Counted from the first letter of the stretch, positions 1 to 7,927 are shown. The stretch: 8,174 nucleotides of DNA from Chryseobacterium sp. UBA6632 (GCA_002455915.1 DKLU01000007.1:1-8174); one strand, 5' to 3'. The notes: generated by a model from the sequence alone, not told the origin. Translations and numbers: made by a program.

Positions 1-3000
1 CCTGCATCAATCTATCGTCACCTTCACTCGAGAAAGCATATAAAATCGGCGGCTGTTTTGGCTGAGTTCCCCAGTTTGAACTTGTCGTAGTAGATGGTGT
101 AGAACCTGTTGGCAATCCGTTTTCATACTGCATATATCCGTCTTTCAAAACATCCTCGGAAACGTTTCCTAAGTGAAGTAATAATTTAGGATCAGCTCCA
201 AGAGTTCCTCCATCTGCATAAGGATCCATCAACCAGAATTCAACATATTCAATATTAGAATTAATAAAGTTTGAAACGCTGATCGGCCTCATAATACCCG
301 CCCATCTCTGCTGAGTCGTTTCGCTGTTCGGATTTACGTTATAAGGACCTTTTTCCTGTGGATAATACGAAATATCGAAAGTATTGGTATACGTTTGTTC
401 ACCTGCAACGAAATCTCTGTTGTTATAGATCTCAGAGTACATTACCCTTCTGGAAGCGTGGTTGGAAACCGACTGTGGCGTGATACCATTCGGAGCTCTT
501 CCCGCTACTCCCCAGAATCTTGAATCAATATTATACCAAGATAATAATCCTCTTCCGTAACCTTCCGTAAGATCGTTTGTTTTTCCTGCTCCGGCAAAAA
601 CACCACCTGATTTTTCAGGCTTTGATGCTAAGCTCCAAGCTAAAGGTTCTTTTAGTGAAATTTTAGAAGTAGTCTGTTCAAAATCATCAATATAAGATTG
701 GTCATTGGTTCCTTTATTCAATCCCGGAAGCAAGTAAGCCGCTTCCATTTTGAAGTTTAGATTCGATGGTGCTTCTGTCTTCACCATCGGAATTTTATTG
801 GTAAGTCTTGTAAGGAAAGGCAACTGATTATTATACATCATATTGATTCCTGCCATGGTATTACTTACCGCTTCCTGACCATAATTTACTTTTTGGGTAA
901 GTGGCTGTTCTGAATATCTTACAACCGTTCCGCCCAAGGTAAAGTTTTCATTGAATCTTCTTTCTAAGTTGATTCCGAAGAAGCTCTTTCTTTGCGTATT
1001 AAAGGTTAACTGATTTTCTAATGAAATATTAATCGCCTGCCCAGACTGTTTTACCTGCTCATTGATAATGGTAACGGTTCCCAGCATATAGTCAACGGTA
1101 TAGTCAACTCCTTCGGTTAACTGTACGCCGTTTGCAGAAACTTTTACCGAACCTTGAGGTACATTTACCGCACCTAAAGAAATACCTTGCCCCTGAGTTC
1201 CTTTGTAACGTCCTTCAATCGTATATCGCTGAGCCAAATTACTTGAAGAAGCAACCTGCTTTTGTTGGCTATACAAATCTGAGAAAACATACTGAGGATC
1301 ATTACTTCCCAAAACCTGAGCCATATACGAGCCAAATGGCTGCGCTTTCGTAAAGATCACTCTTCCACTTTCTGGTCTTATGGTAATTCCGTTGACAAAG
1401 TCAAAAATACCATCCCCCGTAGTACTTCCGTTGTTCTGTAAATCTCCATTTACATTCAGACGATCCCAGTTGAAGAGCTTTAGCAAATTAATATCCTTAA
1501 CGGTAGTATCGGGAAGATAATTTACCTTACCTCCTGTTTTAGGATCTCTGTAGAATACATTCAAAATAAATCCATCCTGATTCACCTGGCTTGCGTCCAT
1601 AGAATAGATGTTTTTCATCATCAAATCCCACATTGGCGATGCCGTATTGATCGTAGAGTTCGGTCTTAACACTTTCGTAATAAGCACAGGGCTCTCTTCT
1701 GAGAATTCCCCAACTTTATAAACCTTTTCACTTCCGCTCATCGTATAAGAGTACGAAACTGCTAAAAGCTGATTGTCATTCAATCTTTGGTTTAATGAAA
1801 TATATCCTAACTGTGGCTGGAAAATGAATTCGTTTGAATTTAATCTTCTCGCCTTGGTATTGTAGATAAAATGTTCACCATTTTGGTAAGGGTCAGTACT
1901 TCCTGGAAAAGTTTGTCCCTGGAAAGTTCCCGCATAATTTTTCCCCTGCTCTCTCGTTCCCATAGCATTGGAAACAGCTGTATAAAGACCGTTTTGAGAG
2001 TTATCTGGAAAGCCTGCTGCAACTTCACCCAAATCTCTAATCCCGACAATACTTTTTTGGTTCTGCAGATTACTGTTCCCTTGATCGAGTACCCAAACTT
2101 CAATTCTTGTAATATTAATTTTAGAATTAAGCTGAGGGTAATTAATTAAAGCATTATCATAGTTTTTTAAGAAATAATGATCTAAAAAGTAGTGCTGATT
2201 GTCTTCATAATCCAAAGCATTGAACTTAAAAGTATTCATCACACCTCCACCCTGAACAACAATATTTCGGGCCTCCCCTCTTTGTTGGGAAAGCACCACT
2301 GTTCCGTATGTTTTTCCTAGCTGAAATTCAGTTTTAACCCCAAATAAAGACTCAGAACCACGAATCAAACTTGTGGAAAGCGGCATATTTACGTTACCAA
2401 ATTCTACCCTGTTAATAATCTTATCTTCTCCTCCGGCATTGGGTGCATTTACATCATTCAAGCCTTTTTGCTGAAGATCTTTCCAGCTTCCTTTTGCCTG
2501 CCAAACGAGGTTCATTCTGTTTTCAAACGCAAAACCACTTTGAGTATCGTAGTTAGCCTTTAACTGCAAATTTTCCCCCACTTTACCTAACAAACCCAAC
2601 TGAATTCTCTGATCGATATCAAAGGTAAAACTCGTTCTGTTTTGTGGTAAAATAAGAGGATTATCTATCTTTTGGTAAAGACCTGCGAGATCGAAAGAAG
2701 CATATCCTGATGGGATAATTTCAATTTTGTTACTTCCGAAAATGGTTTCAAAAAGCTTATTTCGAATCATTAACGAAGGAATCAAACCTTTTTTGGCAGC
2801 ATCTCCTTTATCTTTCCTGTAAAGTAAGCTGTATTTGTCTGATTTTTCTTTATAATAAGCCTTTGTTTGCGAGGCCATCATAAATTCTTTATAATCTTCG
2901 GGAGACATTGCCGTAGGTGGCCCCGTAATTGTATTACCTACCTTAGGATATACGTAGTACATACCCGTTTTTATGTCGTAAAACGCCTCATAAGTTGTAG

Positions 3001-3139
3001 GGTCAGCAAGCTGATAATCCTTCTTTATGATCGCAGTATCACGCACTGGTGCTGCTGGACGCCTCTGTGCAAATGTATTGAATGAAATACACAGGAACGA
3101 CAGGAACAAAAATATTTTCAGATACTTATTATTTTCCAC
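1..3139 (-). CDS. sprA: SprA, outer-membrane translocon of the type IX secretion system (N-terminal part; gene runs off the left edge)
   Basis: SprA (Sov in Porphyromonas) is the giant outer-membrane beta-barrel through which type IX secretion cargo reaches the cell surface. The minus-strand frame is open from 3139 to position 1, about 1046 codons with no stop. Family members are roughly 2300-2500 residues, so more than half lies outside the window. Residues 1-24 form a signal peptide: N-terminal ENNKYLK, a hydrophobic IFLFLSFLCISF core, then NTFA before Q25. The mature part has family-like segments, including NRMNLVWQAKGSW from residue 207 and WYNIDSRFWG from residue 868, and is rich in alternating-polarity strands ending in N, Q, S and T. 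No ATG is available near the 5' end: GTG at 3139 or the adjoining TTG at 3142 must be the start, because the ruvA stop is in the same frame just upstream and the first in-frame ATG comes some 60 codons later, after the signal peptide. It follows ruvA by 3-6 bp, so co-transcription and translational coupling are likely. Confidence 0.93.
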   Translation of the reverse strand, partial: MENNKYLKIFLFLSFLCISFNTFAQRRPAAPVRDTAIIKKDYQLADPTTYEAFYDIKTGMYYVYPKVGNTITGPPTAMSPEDYKEFMMASQTKAYYKEKSDKYSLLYRKDKGDAAKKGLIPSLMIRNKLFETIFGSNKIEIIPSGYASFDLAGLYQKIDNPLILPQNRTSFTFDIDQRIQLGLLGKVGENLQLKANYDTQSGFAFENRMNLVWQAKGSWKDLQQKGLNDVNAPNAGGEDKIINRVEFGNVNMPLSTSLIRGSESLFGVKTEFQLGKTYGTVVLSQQRGEARNIVVQGGGVMNTFKFNALDYEDNQHYFLDHYFLKNYDNALINYPQLNSKINITRIEVWVLDQGNSNLQNQKSIVGIRDLGEVAAGFPDNSQNGLYTAVSNAMGTREQGKNYAGTFQGQTFPGSTDPYQNGEHFIYNTKARRLNSNEFIFQPQLGYISLNQRLNDNQLLAVSYSYTMSGSEKVYKVGEFSEESPVLITKVLRPNSTINTASPMWDLMMKNIYSMDASQVNQDGFILNVFYRDPKTGGKVNYLPDTTVKDINLLKLFNWDRLNVNGDLQNNGSTTGDGIFDFVNGITIRPESGRVIFTKAQPFGSYMAQVLGSNDPQYVFSDLYSQQKQVASSSNLAQRYTIEGRYKGTQGQGISLGAVNVPQGSVKVSANGVQLTEGVDYTVDYMLGTVTIINEQVKQSGQAINISLENQLTFNTQRKSFFGINLERRFNENFTLGGTVVRYSEQPLTQKVNYGQEAVSNTMAGINMMYNNQLPFLTRLTNKIPMVKTEAPSNLNFKMEAAYLLPGLNKGTNDQSYIDDFEQTTSKISLKEPLAWSLASKPEKSGGVFAGAGKTNDLTEGYGRGLLSWYNIDSRFWGVAGRAPNGITPQSVSNHASRRVMYSEIYNNRDFVAGEQTYTNTFDISYYPQEKGPYNVNPNSETTQQRWAGIMRPISVSNFINSNIEYVEFWLMDPYADGGTLGADPKLLLHLGNVSEDVLKDGYMQYENGLPTGSTPSTTTSSNWGTQPKQPPILYAFSSEGDDRLMQ

Positions 3140-3145
3140 CAAATG

Positions 3146-3730
3146 TTAAATGTTTTTTAAAATTTGTTTCACCAATTCCTCTACCGAGATACTTGGATTT
3201 TGTTTTATTATTCTGTCTGCAAGCTTCTCGCTCATACGTTTCGGAATACCCAAAACTTCTAATGCAGATAACGATTCTTCCTTGATTTTATTATCTACAA
3301 ACGTAGAAATATTTTCATCCGGATTGCTGAATTTCTGTACCTTATCCTTAAGGTCTACAATAATTCTTTCAGCAGTTTTGGCACCGATACCTTTGGCTTT
3401 CTGAATCACTGCGCTATTCTTGGAAAGTATGGCAGCAGCAATCTCATCAAGACTTAAAGTTGATAGCAAAATAAGAGCAGAAACAGCACCCACGCCATTA
3501 ACGCTTATTAACAGATTGAACATTTCTTTTTCCGAACGAGTGTTAAACCCAAAAAGTAAATGCGCATCTTCTCGAATAATTTGTTGAATAAAAAGGAAAG
3601 TCTCCTTATTTAAAGTCAGTGTCTGTGAGGTCATTAGGCTAATACCTACATAGTAACCAACTCCTTGTACGTTGATTACTGCGTAAGTAGGCGTAAGTTC
3701 CTGAACATTGCCTTGAAGTGAAAATATCAT
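3146..3730 (-). CDS. ruvA: Holliday junction branch migration protein RuvA
   Basis: RuvA binds four-way DNA junctions as a tetramer and loads the RuvB motor for branch migration during recombinational repair. At 194 residues it has the usual full length. Domain I (about 1-63) is the OB fold, starting MIFSLQGNV and holding the REDAHLLFGF segment; E54 and D55 match the acidic pin of E. coli RuvA that separates strands. Domain II (about 64-135) carries two helix-hairpin-helix motifs, SVNGVGAVSAL (76-86) and KAKGIGAKTAERI (111-123), which contact the DNA backbone. After a flexible linker (about 136-150), domain III (151-194) has the EESLSALEVLGI signature that binds RuvB. The ATG at 3730 is the only sensible start and lies about 20 bp downstream of a TAnnTTTG promoter element. 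It is the first gene of a unit with sprA. ruvB and ruvC are not in view, as is common in this phylum where ruv genes are scattered. Confidence 0.97.
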   Translation of the reverse strand: MIFSLQGNVQELTPTYAVINVQGVGYYVGISLMTSQTLTLNKETFLFIQQIIREDAHLLFGFNTRSEKEMFNLLISVNGVGAVSALILLSTLSLDEIAAAILSKNSAVIQKAKGIGAKTAERIIVDLKDKVQKFSNPDENISTFVDNKIKEESLSALEVLGIPKRMSEKLADRIIKQNPSISVEELVKQILKNI

Positions 3731-3749
3731 TATTAATTTTTAAAACTCC

Positions 3750-3757
3750 CAAATATA
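3750..3757 (-). promoter_or_regulatory. Candidate promoter -7 element for ruvA-sprA
   Basis: The minus strand reads TATATTTG, an exact match to the Bacteroidota primary-sigma -7 consensus TAnnTTTG. It sits 19 bp before the ruvA ATG, which would give a leader of roughly 10-15 nt. No good TTG/TTTG -33 box is visible at the usual spacing upstream, so the assignment rests on the -7 element and its position between a terminator and the gene start. Confidence 0.5.
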
Positions 3758-3840
3758 GCAAATTAAACTAATTAATATTTTCATTTAACACAGGAATGCT
3801 TTTTAACTTAATTTTAGGTGATGATTTTAAAGATTTTACG

Positions 3841-3877
3841 AAAAAACAAAAGACTTCAAAATTTTGAAGTCTTTTTT
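3841..3877. terminator. Bidirectional rho-independent terminator-like palindrome
   Basis: Positions 3848-3875 form a perfect 28-bp palindrome centred between 3861 and 3862, built on GACTTCAAAA and its complement. A T-run follows on each strand: T through 3877 on plus, and the A-run 3841-3846 read as six T on minus. For the minus-strand genes it would end the transcript of the HAD gene (stop at 4019) and insulate ruvA. Only three of the stem pairs are G-C, so strength is uncertain. Confidence 0.65.
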
Positions 3878-3880
3878 GAT

Positions 3881-3912
3881 AGGCTGGAAGTGGGAAGATT
3901 GAGGCTGGAAGT
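3881..3912. repeat. Short purine-rich direct repeats (AGGCTGGAAGT x2)
   Basis: AGGCTGGAAGT occurs exactly at 3881-3891 and 3902-3912, separated by the related GGGAAGATTG, so the stretch is nearly all purine on the plus strand. It lies in the HAD-ruvA intergenic gap and encodes nothing visible. From general experience, GCTGGAAG-type intergenic repeats are common in Flavobacteriaceae genomes; that part is recall, not shown here. Confidence 0.55.
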
Positions 3913-3978
3913 AATTTCGGTTATCACAGCCACGCATCGAATGATGTTTTAAAATGAAACCTTTTTAAATTTCAAACC

Positions 3979-4018
3979 TACTCTCCTTGTCTCTTTTCAC
4001 TTTTTACTTGCCTCTTAT
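3979..4018. other. Pyrimidine-rich tract just downstream of the HAD gene
   Basis: The plus strand is almost entirely C and T for about 40 bp, with CTCTCC, CTCTTTTCAC and TTTTTACTTGCCTC segments. It lies immediately after the HAD stop codon on the transcribed minus strand, where it reads as an A/G-rich 3' untranslated region. With the purine-rich repeats at 3881-3912 it brackets about 65 bp of unremarkable AT-rich DNA (3913-3978) in which I see no gene. It may be the other end of a degenerate dispersed intergenic element. Confidence 0.35.
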
Positions 4019-4663
4019 TTAATTCAAATCAATATTAGTATAATCATGGATTACGAAAGTACAACCGTTGTCCATCAATTCTTCTTCGGAATGCGTAGTT
4101 GTAATTCCTACGACTTTTAAACCTGCATCTTTTGCAGATTTTATTCCGCCCATTGAGTCTTCAACGGCTAAGGTATCTTTTCCGTCGACCTGTAATTTTT
4201 CAACCGTTTTCAGGAAAATATCAGGATTCGGTTTTCCTTTTAACACCTCGATTCCACCTGTGATTTCGTCAAAATAATTTTTAATATTCAATCCTCCCAA
4301 AATAAAATCGATACTTGCGGGAATTCCCATAGTGGCAAGACCAATTTTGATGCTATTTTGTTTTAATTTTTGAAGAAAAGGAGTTAATCCATTTACTTCT
4401 TTAATGTGTGGTTGATATAAATTCTGATAAGCATTTTCTTTTGCCAATCCCAACTCATGGATTCTTTCTTTAGACAAATCGTTTCCAAAAAACCGGATAA
4501 TCATTTCGTCCAGCGTTCCATGATTTTGAGCTGCGAAGTTTTCAGGCTCTATCATAATTCCGTATTCCTTTAAAAATACGATCCAGGATTCTTCATGATA
4601 AGGGATGTTATTTACCAAAGTTCCATCCATATCAAAAATAATCGCCTTTGCATTAAAATTCAT
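4019..4663 (-). CDS. HAD-superfamily phosphatase, beta-phosphoglucomutase-like (subfamily IA)
   Basis: This is a cytosolic Mg-dependent phosphohydrolase or phosphomutase of 214 residues, normal length for the group. All four HAD motifs are visible: motif I DMDGT with nucleophile D11 and acid/base D13; motif II T111 in GLATMG; motif III K144 in GKPNPDIF; motif IV E168-D169 in VEDSMGGIKSA. An alpha-helical C1 cap lies at about 17-85. H23 and W27 in the cap match His20 and Trp24 of Lactococcus beta-phosphoglucomutase. The position of that enzyme's phosphate-binding Arg49 is L51 here (HGTLDEM), which argues for a sugar-phosphate phosphatase over a mutase. The substrate cannot be read from the sequence. 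Terminator-like hairpins flank it on both sides, so it is probably transcribed alone. TAACTTTA at 4690-4683 (minus) is a 7-of-8 match to the -7 promoter consensus, without a clear -33 box. Confidence 0.9.
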   Translation of the reverse strand: MNFNAKAIIFDMDGTLVNNIPYHEESWIVFLKEYGIMIEPENFAAQNHGTLDEMIIRFFGNDLSKERIHELGLAKENAYQNLYQPHIKEVNGLTPFLQKLKQNSIKIGLATMGIPASIDFILGGLNIKNYFDEITGGIEVLKGKPNPDIFLKTVEKLQVDGKDTLAVEDSMGGIKSAKDAGLKVVGITTTHSEEELMDNGCTFVIHDYTNIDLN

Positions 4664-4697
4664 CTTTTTTTCTATTTGTATTTAAAGTTAAAATTAA

Positions 4698-4729
4698 AAA
4701 CCTTCAAGGTTTTGAAGTCTTGAAGGTTT
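4698..4729 (-). terminator. Hairpin terminator after maeB
   Basis: An 11-bp perfect stem (AAACCTTCAAG at 4698-4708 with CTTGAAGGTTT at 4719-4729) encloses a 10-nt loop. It starts 20 bp past the maeB stop, and the minus-strand transcript continues into TTTAATTTT after the stem. The loop contains a further TTGAAG (4712-4717) that can pair with CTTCAA at 4702-4707, so two alternative hairpins are possible. It should separate the kinase-maeB transcript from the HAD gene. Confidence 0.75.
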
Positions 4730-4748
4730 AATAAAGCTTAATTTATTT

Positions 4749-7034
4749 TTATTTTTTCTCTCTTCTCTGAGCATCAAGAACAGCAACCGTTGCTAAGTTT
4801 ACGATCTCATCAACGCTTGAACGCATCTGTAAAACGTGAACCGGCTGACTTAGTCCCATCAAGATTGGTCCGATAACCTGAGCTACTTTCATTCCTCTGA
4901 TGATTTTGTAAGATAAATTTGCAGATTCCAAATTCGGGAATACAAAGGTATTTGCCGGAGTATTTCCTAATTTTGAGAAAGGATAATCGCTTAAATGATC
5001 TGCATTCATTGCAAAATCTGGCTGAATTTCTCCATCCACAATCATTTTCGGGAATTTTTCGTGAAGAATACTTACCGCTTTGGCTACCTTTTTAGATGTT
5101 TCAGAAATTGCAGAGAAATTTTCAAAACCTAACATTGCAATTCTTGGTTCGATGGCAAAAGTTTTAACGGTAATCTCAGCCATTTTAGCAATATTTACCA
5201 AATCTTCCGCTGTAGGATTTTGGTTGATAGAGGTATCTGCGAAGAAAATAGGTTTCTTTTCAGATAGAATCATCATCATTGCCGCCACTTTATCAACCCC
5301 TTTATCTTTTTCGATCACTTCTAAAACAGGTCTTAACGTAGAAACATAGTTTTTAGAGAAACCAATAATCAAACCATCTGTATCACCATGTTTCAACATC
5401 AATGGCCCGAAATAATCTCTCTGACGAACAAATCTCTTTGCTTTGTACTCGTTCATTCCTTTTCTCTGACGAAGTTTCCAAAGTGTTTCTCTGTATCGTT
5501 TTCTGTTTTCTTTTTGGTCATCATCGCTGGGATCGATAATCGGCACATCCAACTGGATTCCGAAACGTTCCATTTGCTCTTTGATGTATTTTTTGTTTCC
5601 TAACAAGCTTGGAAAAGCAATACCTTCCTCATAAAGAATCTGAGCCGCTTTTAATACATTATATTCTTCAGCATTTCCTAAAGTGATTCTTTTCGGGTTA
5701 GATTTTGCACGGTTCTGCATCATTCTTACCAACTTCTCATCTCTTCCCATTCTGTCAAGAAGCTGATTTTCGTATTCCTCAAAATCTTCGATGGTTTTAC
5801 CTGCAACCCCACTTTCAATCGCCGCTTTTGCAACAGCACTTGAAACTTTAGTAATCAATCTGTTATCGAATGGTTTTGGAATAAAATATTCTCTACCAAA
5901 CTGAAGATTCTGAATATTGTATGCTAAAATTACAGCTTCCGGAACCGGTTCTTTTGCTAAATCTGCGATCGCGTGAACAGCTGCCAATTTCATTGCTTCA
6001 TTAATTCCTCTTGCCTGAACATCCAATGCTCCACGGAAAATATATGGGAAACCAAGCACGTTGTTTACCTGATTAGGATAATCACTTCTACCCGTTGCCA
6101 TGATGACATCTTTACGAGTTTCAAGAGCCAAATCGTAAGCAATTTCCGGATCTGGGTTTGCCAATGCAAAAACGATAGGGTTTTCATTCATGCTTAACAA
6201 CATTTCAGGAGTCATTACGTTTCCTTTAGACAATCCTATGAAAACATCAGAACCTTTTACGGCATCTTCTAATGAATCGATATCTGTTTCAACAATGAAA
6301 TCTAATTTTTCAGGCGTAAGATTTTCTCTTTTATGGTTGATAACTCCTTTACTGTCGCACATTAATACGTTTTCTCTCTTCAGACCTAAAGAAATATAAA
6401 GGTTGGTACAAGCAATTGCCGCTGCTCCTGCTCCGTTTACCACCATTTTTACTTCTGCAATATTTTTATTGGCAATCTGCAAAGAGTTGATCAAAGCGGC
6501 AGCCGAAATAATCGCTGTACCGTGCTGATCATCGTGCATTAAAGGAATATCCAATTCTTCTTTTAATCTTTGCTCAATATAAAAAGCTTCAGGAGCTTTA
6601 ATATCTTCAAGGTTGATTCCTCCGAAAGTAGGAGCAATACCTTTTACAATATCGATGAACTTATCCGGATCTTTTTCGTTGATTTCAATATCAAAAACAT
6701 TAATATCTGCAAAGATCTTGAATAAAAGACCTTTCCCTTCCATTACCGGTTTTGAAGCTTCTGCTCCGATATCTCCCAATCCAAGAACGGCTGTACCATT
6801 GGAAATAACTGCTACAAGATTTCCTTTCCCTGTGTAATCATAAACTGTTTCCGGCTTGTTGTGGATTTCCATACAAGGAACTGCAACCCCCGGTGAGTAT
6901 GCCAATGACAAATCTCTCTGAGAAGAGTGTGGCTTTGAAGGGATAACTTCGATTTTTCCTTTAGGTTCGGCTTTATGGTAATCTAACGCGGCCTGATTAA
7001 AGTTCTTTTCGTCGCGGTGGGTTTTACTTGACAT
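4749..7034 (-). CDS. maeB: NADP-dependent malic enzyme with C-terminal phosphotransacetylase-like domain
   Basis: It catalyses oxidative decarboxylation of malate to pyruvate and CO2 and supplies NADPH in the cytosol. At 761 residues it has the full length of the large hybrid bacterial form. The malic domain (about 15-180) shows catalytic Y46 in [12 protein letters not shown]101 in [10 protein letters not shown], and metal ligands E143-D144 (NLEDIKAP) and D168-D169 (MHDDQHGTA). The Rossmann NAD(P) domain (about 180-420) has VVNGAGAAA (198-206), [10 protein letters not shown] (289-298) and [13 protein letters not shown] (313-325). The PTA-like domain covers about 430-755. In it the catalytic Ser309-Arg310 and Asp316 of Methanosarcina Pta align with Q736-M737 and E743, so phosphotransacetylase activity is unlikely. 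In characterised homologues such as E. coli MaeB this domain serves acetyl-CoA regulation and oligomerisation. NADP preference is inferred from the hybrid architecture. It starts 17 bp after the kinase gene and is probably co-transcribed with it. Confidence 0.96.
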   Translation of the reverse strand: MSSKTHRDEKNFNQAALDYHKAEPKGKIEVIPSKPHSSQRDLSLAYSPGVAVPCMEIHNKPETVYDYTGKGNLVAVISNGTAVLGLGDIGAEASKPVMEGKGLLFKIFADINVFDIEINEKDPDKFIDIVKGIAPTFGGINLEDIKAPEAFYIEQRLKEELDIPLMHDDQHGTAIISAAALINSLQIANKNIAEVKMVVNGAGAAAIACTNLYISLGLKRENVLMCDSKGVINHKRENLTPEKLDFIVETDIDSLEDAVKGSDVFIGLSKGNVMTPEMLLSMNENPIVFALANPDPEIAYDLALETRKDVIMATGRSDYPNQVNNVLGFPYIFRGALDVQARGINEAMKLAAVHAIADLAKEPVPEAVILAYNIQNLQFGREYFIPKPFDNRLITKVSSAVAKAAIESGVAGKTIEDFEEYENQLLDRMGRDEKLVRMMQNRAKSNPKRITLGNAEEYNVLKAAQILYEEGIAFPSLLGNKKYIKEQMERFGIQLDVPIIDPSDDDQKENRKRYRETLWKLRQRKGMNEYKAKRFVRQRDYFGPLMLKHGDTDGLIIGFSKNYVSTLRPVLEVIEKDKGVDKVAAMMMILSEKKPIFFADTSINQNPTAEDLVNIAKMAEITVKTFAIEPRIAMLGFENFSAISETSKKVAKAVSILHEKFPKMIVDGEIQPDFAMNADHLSDYPFSKLGNTPANTFVFPNLESANLSYKIIRGMKVAQVIGPILMGLSQPVHVLQMRSSVDEIVNLATVAVLDAQRREKK

Positions 7035-7051
7035 AGAATTTTATTTTTTGT

Positions 7052-7912
7052 TTAAAGTATATATTTAATATGGTAATCGACTAAACTTTCTATAGGTTTT
7101 TGTACGATTTGCCCCACATTAAGGTTAAGCTCTGCTGCCGCAGAACGTAGAATATTTTCGTAATAATAAGCAATGGAGCCGATAAAACTAACTTCGGCTT
7201 CTTTTGATTCTTCATATGGAAGAACCTGATAATCGAAGAAATTCAGCATTTCTTCGTGCACCATTTTTTGAAGATAAGGATGATCTTTTCTTTCGACCAC
7301 AAATCTGTTGAAGTCTGCAAGAAAGGCATTGGGTCTTGTCTTGTGATACATATTTTTCAGCGCTTCATCAATCGTTAAATTGTAGGTTTGGTGAAAATCT
7401 TCCTGCAAATCCTGTGGTAGTTTCTGCATGAAGAATCTTCTCACCAATTGTTTTCCGATGGCACTGCCGCTTCCTTCATCTCCCATGAGGAAACCCAATG
7501 AAGGTAATTTGATCGTTAAATCTTTACCATCGAAATAGCAAGAATTGGAACCTGTACCCAAAATACAAACGATTGCAGGCTTACCCTGATAAGCAGCATA
7601 CGCCGCCGCCATAAGATCTTCTCTTACGGTAATTTCTGCATCTAAAAATACTTTGCTTAATTCCTCAACAATGGTATCGCAGTTTTGCTGAACACCACAG
7701 CCTGAACCATAGAAAAAGATCTTGGTAATGGAATTTTTAACGGAAGTTAAGCTTGTATTTTTTTCGATTTCCGGAACAATAAGTTCTTTGCTGATAAAAT
7801 TCGGGTTGAAACCAATGGTTTCCGTTTTAAGGAAAACTTTCTTAAAGTCGTCGAGTATTACCCAATCTGTTTTGGTAGAACCACTATCAACAATAGCAAC
7901 CATATCTTTCAT
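7052..7912 (-). CDS. BadF/BadG/BcrA-type kinase, probable N-acetylglucosamine/N-acetylmuramate kinase
   Basis: An ASKHA-fold ATPase of 286 residues, most like the BadF-family amino-sugar kinases (GlcNAc kinase, MurK) that phosphorylate sugars released from peptidoglycan or chitin. Phosphate-1 motif: VDSGSTKTDW (8-17). D99 in REDLMAAAYA is the likely catalytic base. Phosphate-2 motif: CILGTGSNS (116-124). GFLMGDEGSGSAIG (140-153) is a family hallmark, and FIGSIAYYY (243-251) fits the adenosine motif. No CXXC or other iron-sulfur ligand pattern is seen, so it is not the activator of a 2-hydroxyacyl-CoA dehydratase. The sugar specificity is an inference from family resemblance. ATG at 7912 is used; M4 at 7903 is an alternative that leaves the ATP motif intact. 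maeB follows after 17 bp, suggesting a two-gene transcript. The 53-codon ORF at 8089-7928 ends 15 bp upstream and may be the first member. Confidence 0.85.
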   Translation of the reverse strand: MKDMVAIVDSGSTKTDWVILDDFKKVFLKTETIGFNPNFISKELIVPEIEKNTSLTSVKNSITKIFFYGSGCGVQQNCDTIVEELSKVFLDAEITVREDLMAAAYAAYQGKPAIVCILGTGSNSCYFDGKDLTIKLPSLGFLMGDEGSGSAIGKQLVRRFFMQKLPQDLQEDFHQTYNLTIDEALKNMYHKTRPNAFLADFNRFVVERKDHPYLQKMVHEEMLNFFDYQVLPYEESKEAEVSFIGSIAYYYENILRSAAAELNLNVGQIVQKPIESLVDYHIKYIL

Positions 7913-7927
7913 TTTAGTTTAAGGATG

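Noticed and set aside
1132..3085. Several 70-90 codon ORFs inside sprA on both strands (for example 1132-1353, 1840-2103, 1871-2149, 2867-3085)
   Set aside because: They overlap the continuous SprA frame, have no recognisable domains or initiation context, and are shadow frames.
3082..3404. Plus-strand ORFs opposite the ruvA-sprA junction (3082-3285 and 3150-3404)
   Set aside because: They are antisense to clearly coding ruvA and sprA sequence and show no family resemblance.
3146..3730. RuvA and SprA as one split or fused gene, since they share a reading frame
   Set aside because: RuvA is complete with its domain III and stop, and SprA begins with its own signal peptide.
3796..3867. Plus-strand 23-codon ORF (MLFNLILGDDFKDF...) in the intergenic gap
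   Set aside because: Very short, ends inside the terminator palindrome, no promoter or neighbour context.
4068..7922. Plus-strand ORFs opposite the HAD gene, maeB and the kinase (such as 5080-5349 and 7722-7922)
   Set aside because: Antisense shadows of well-supported genes; the translations look like reverse-complement artefacts.
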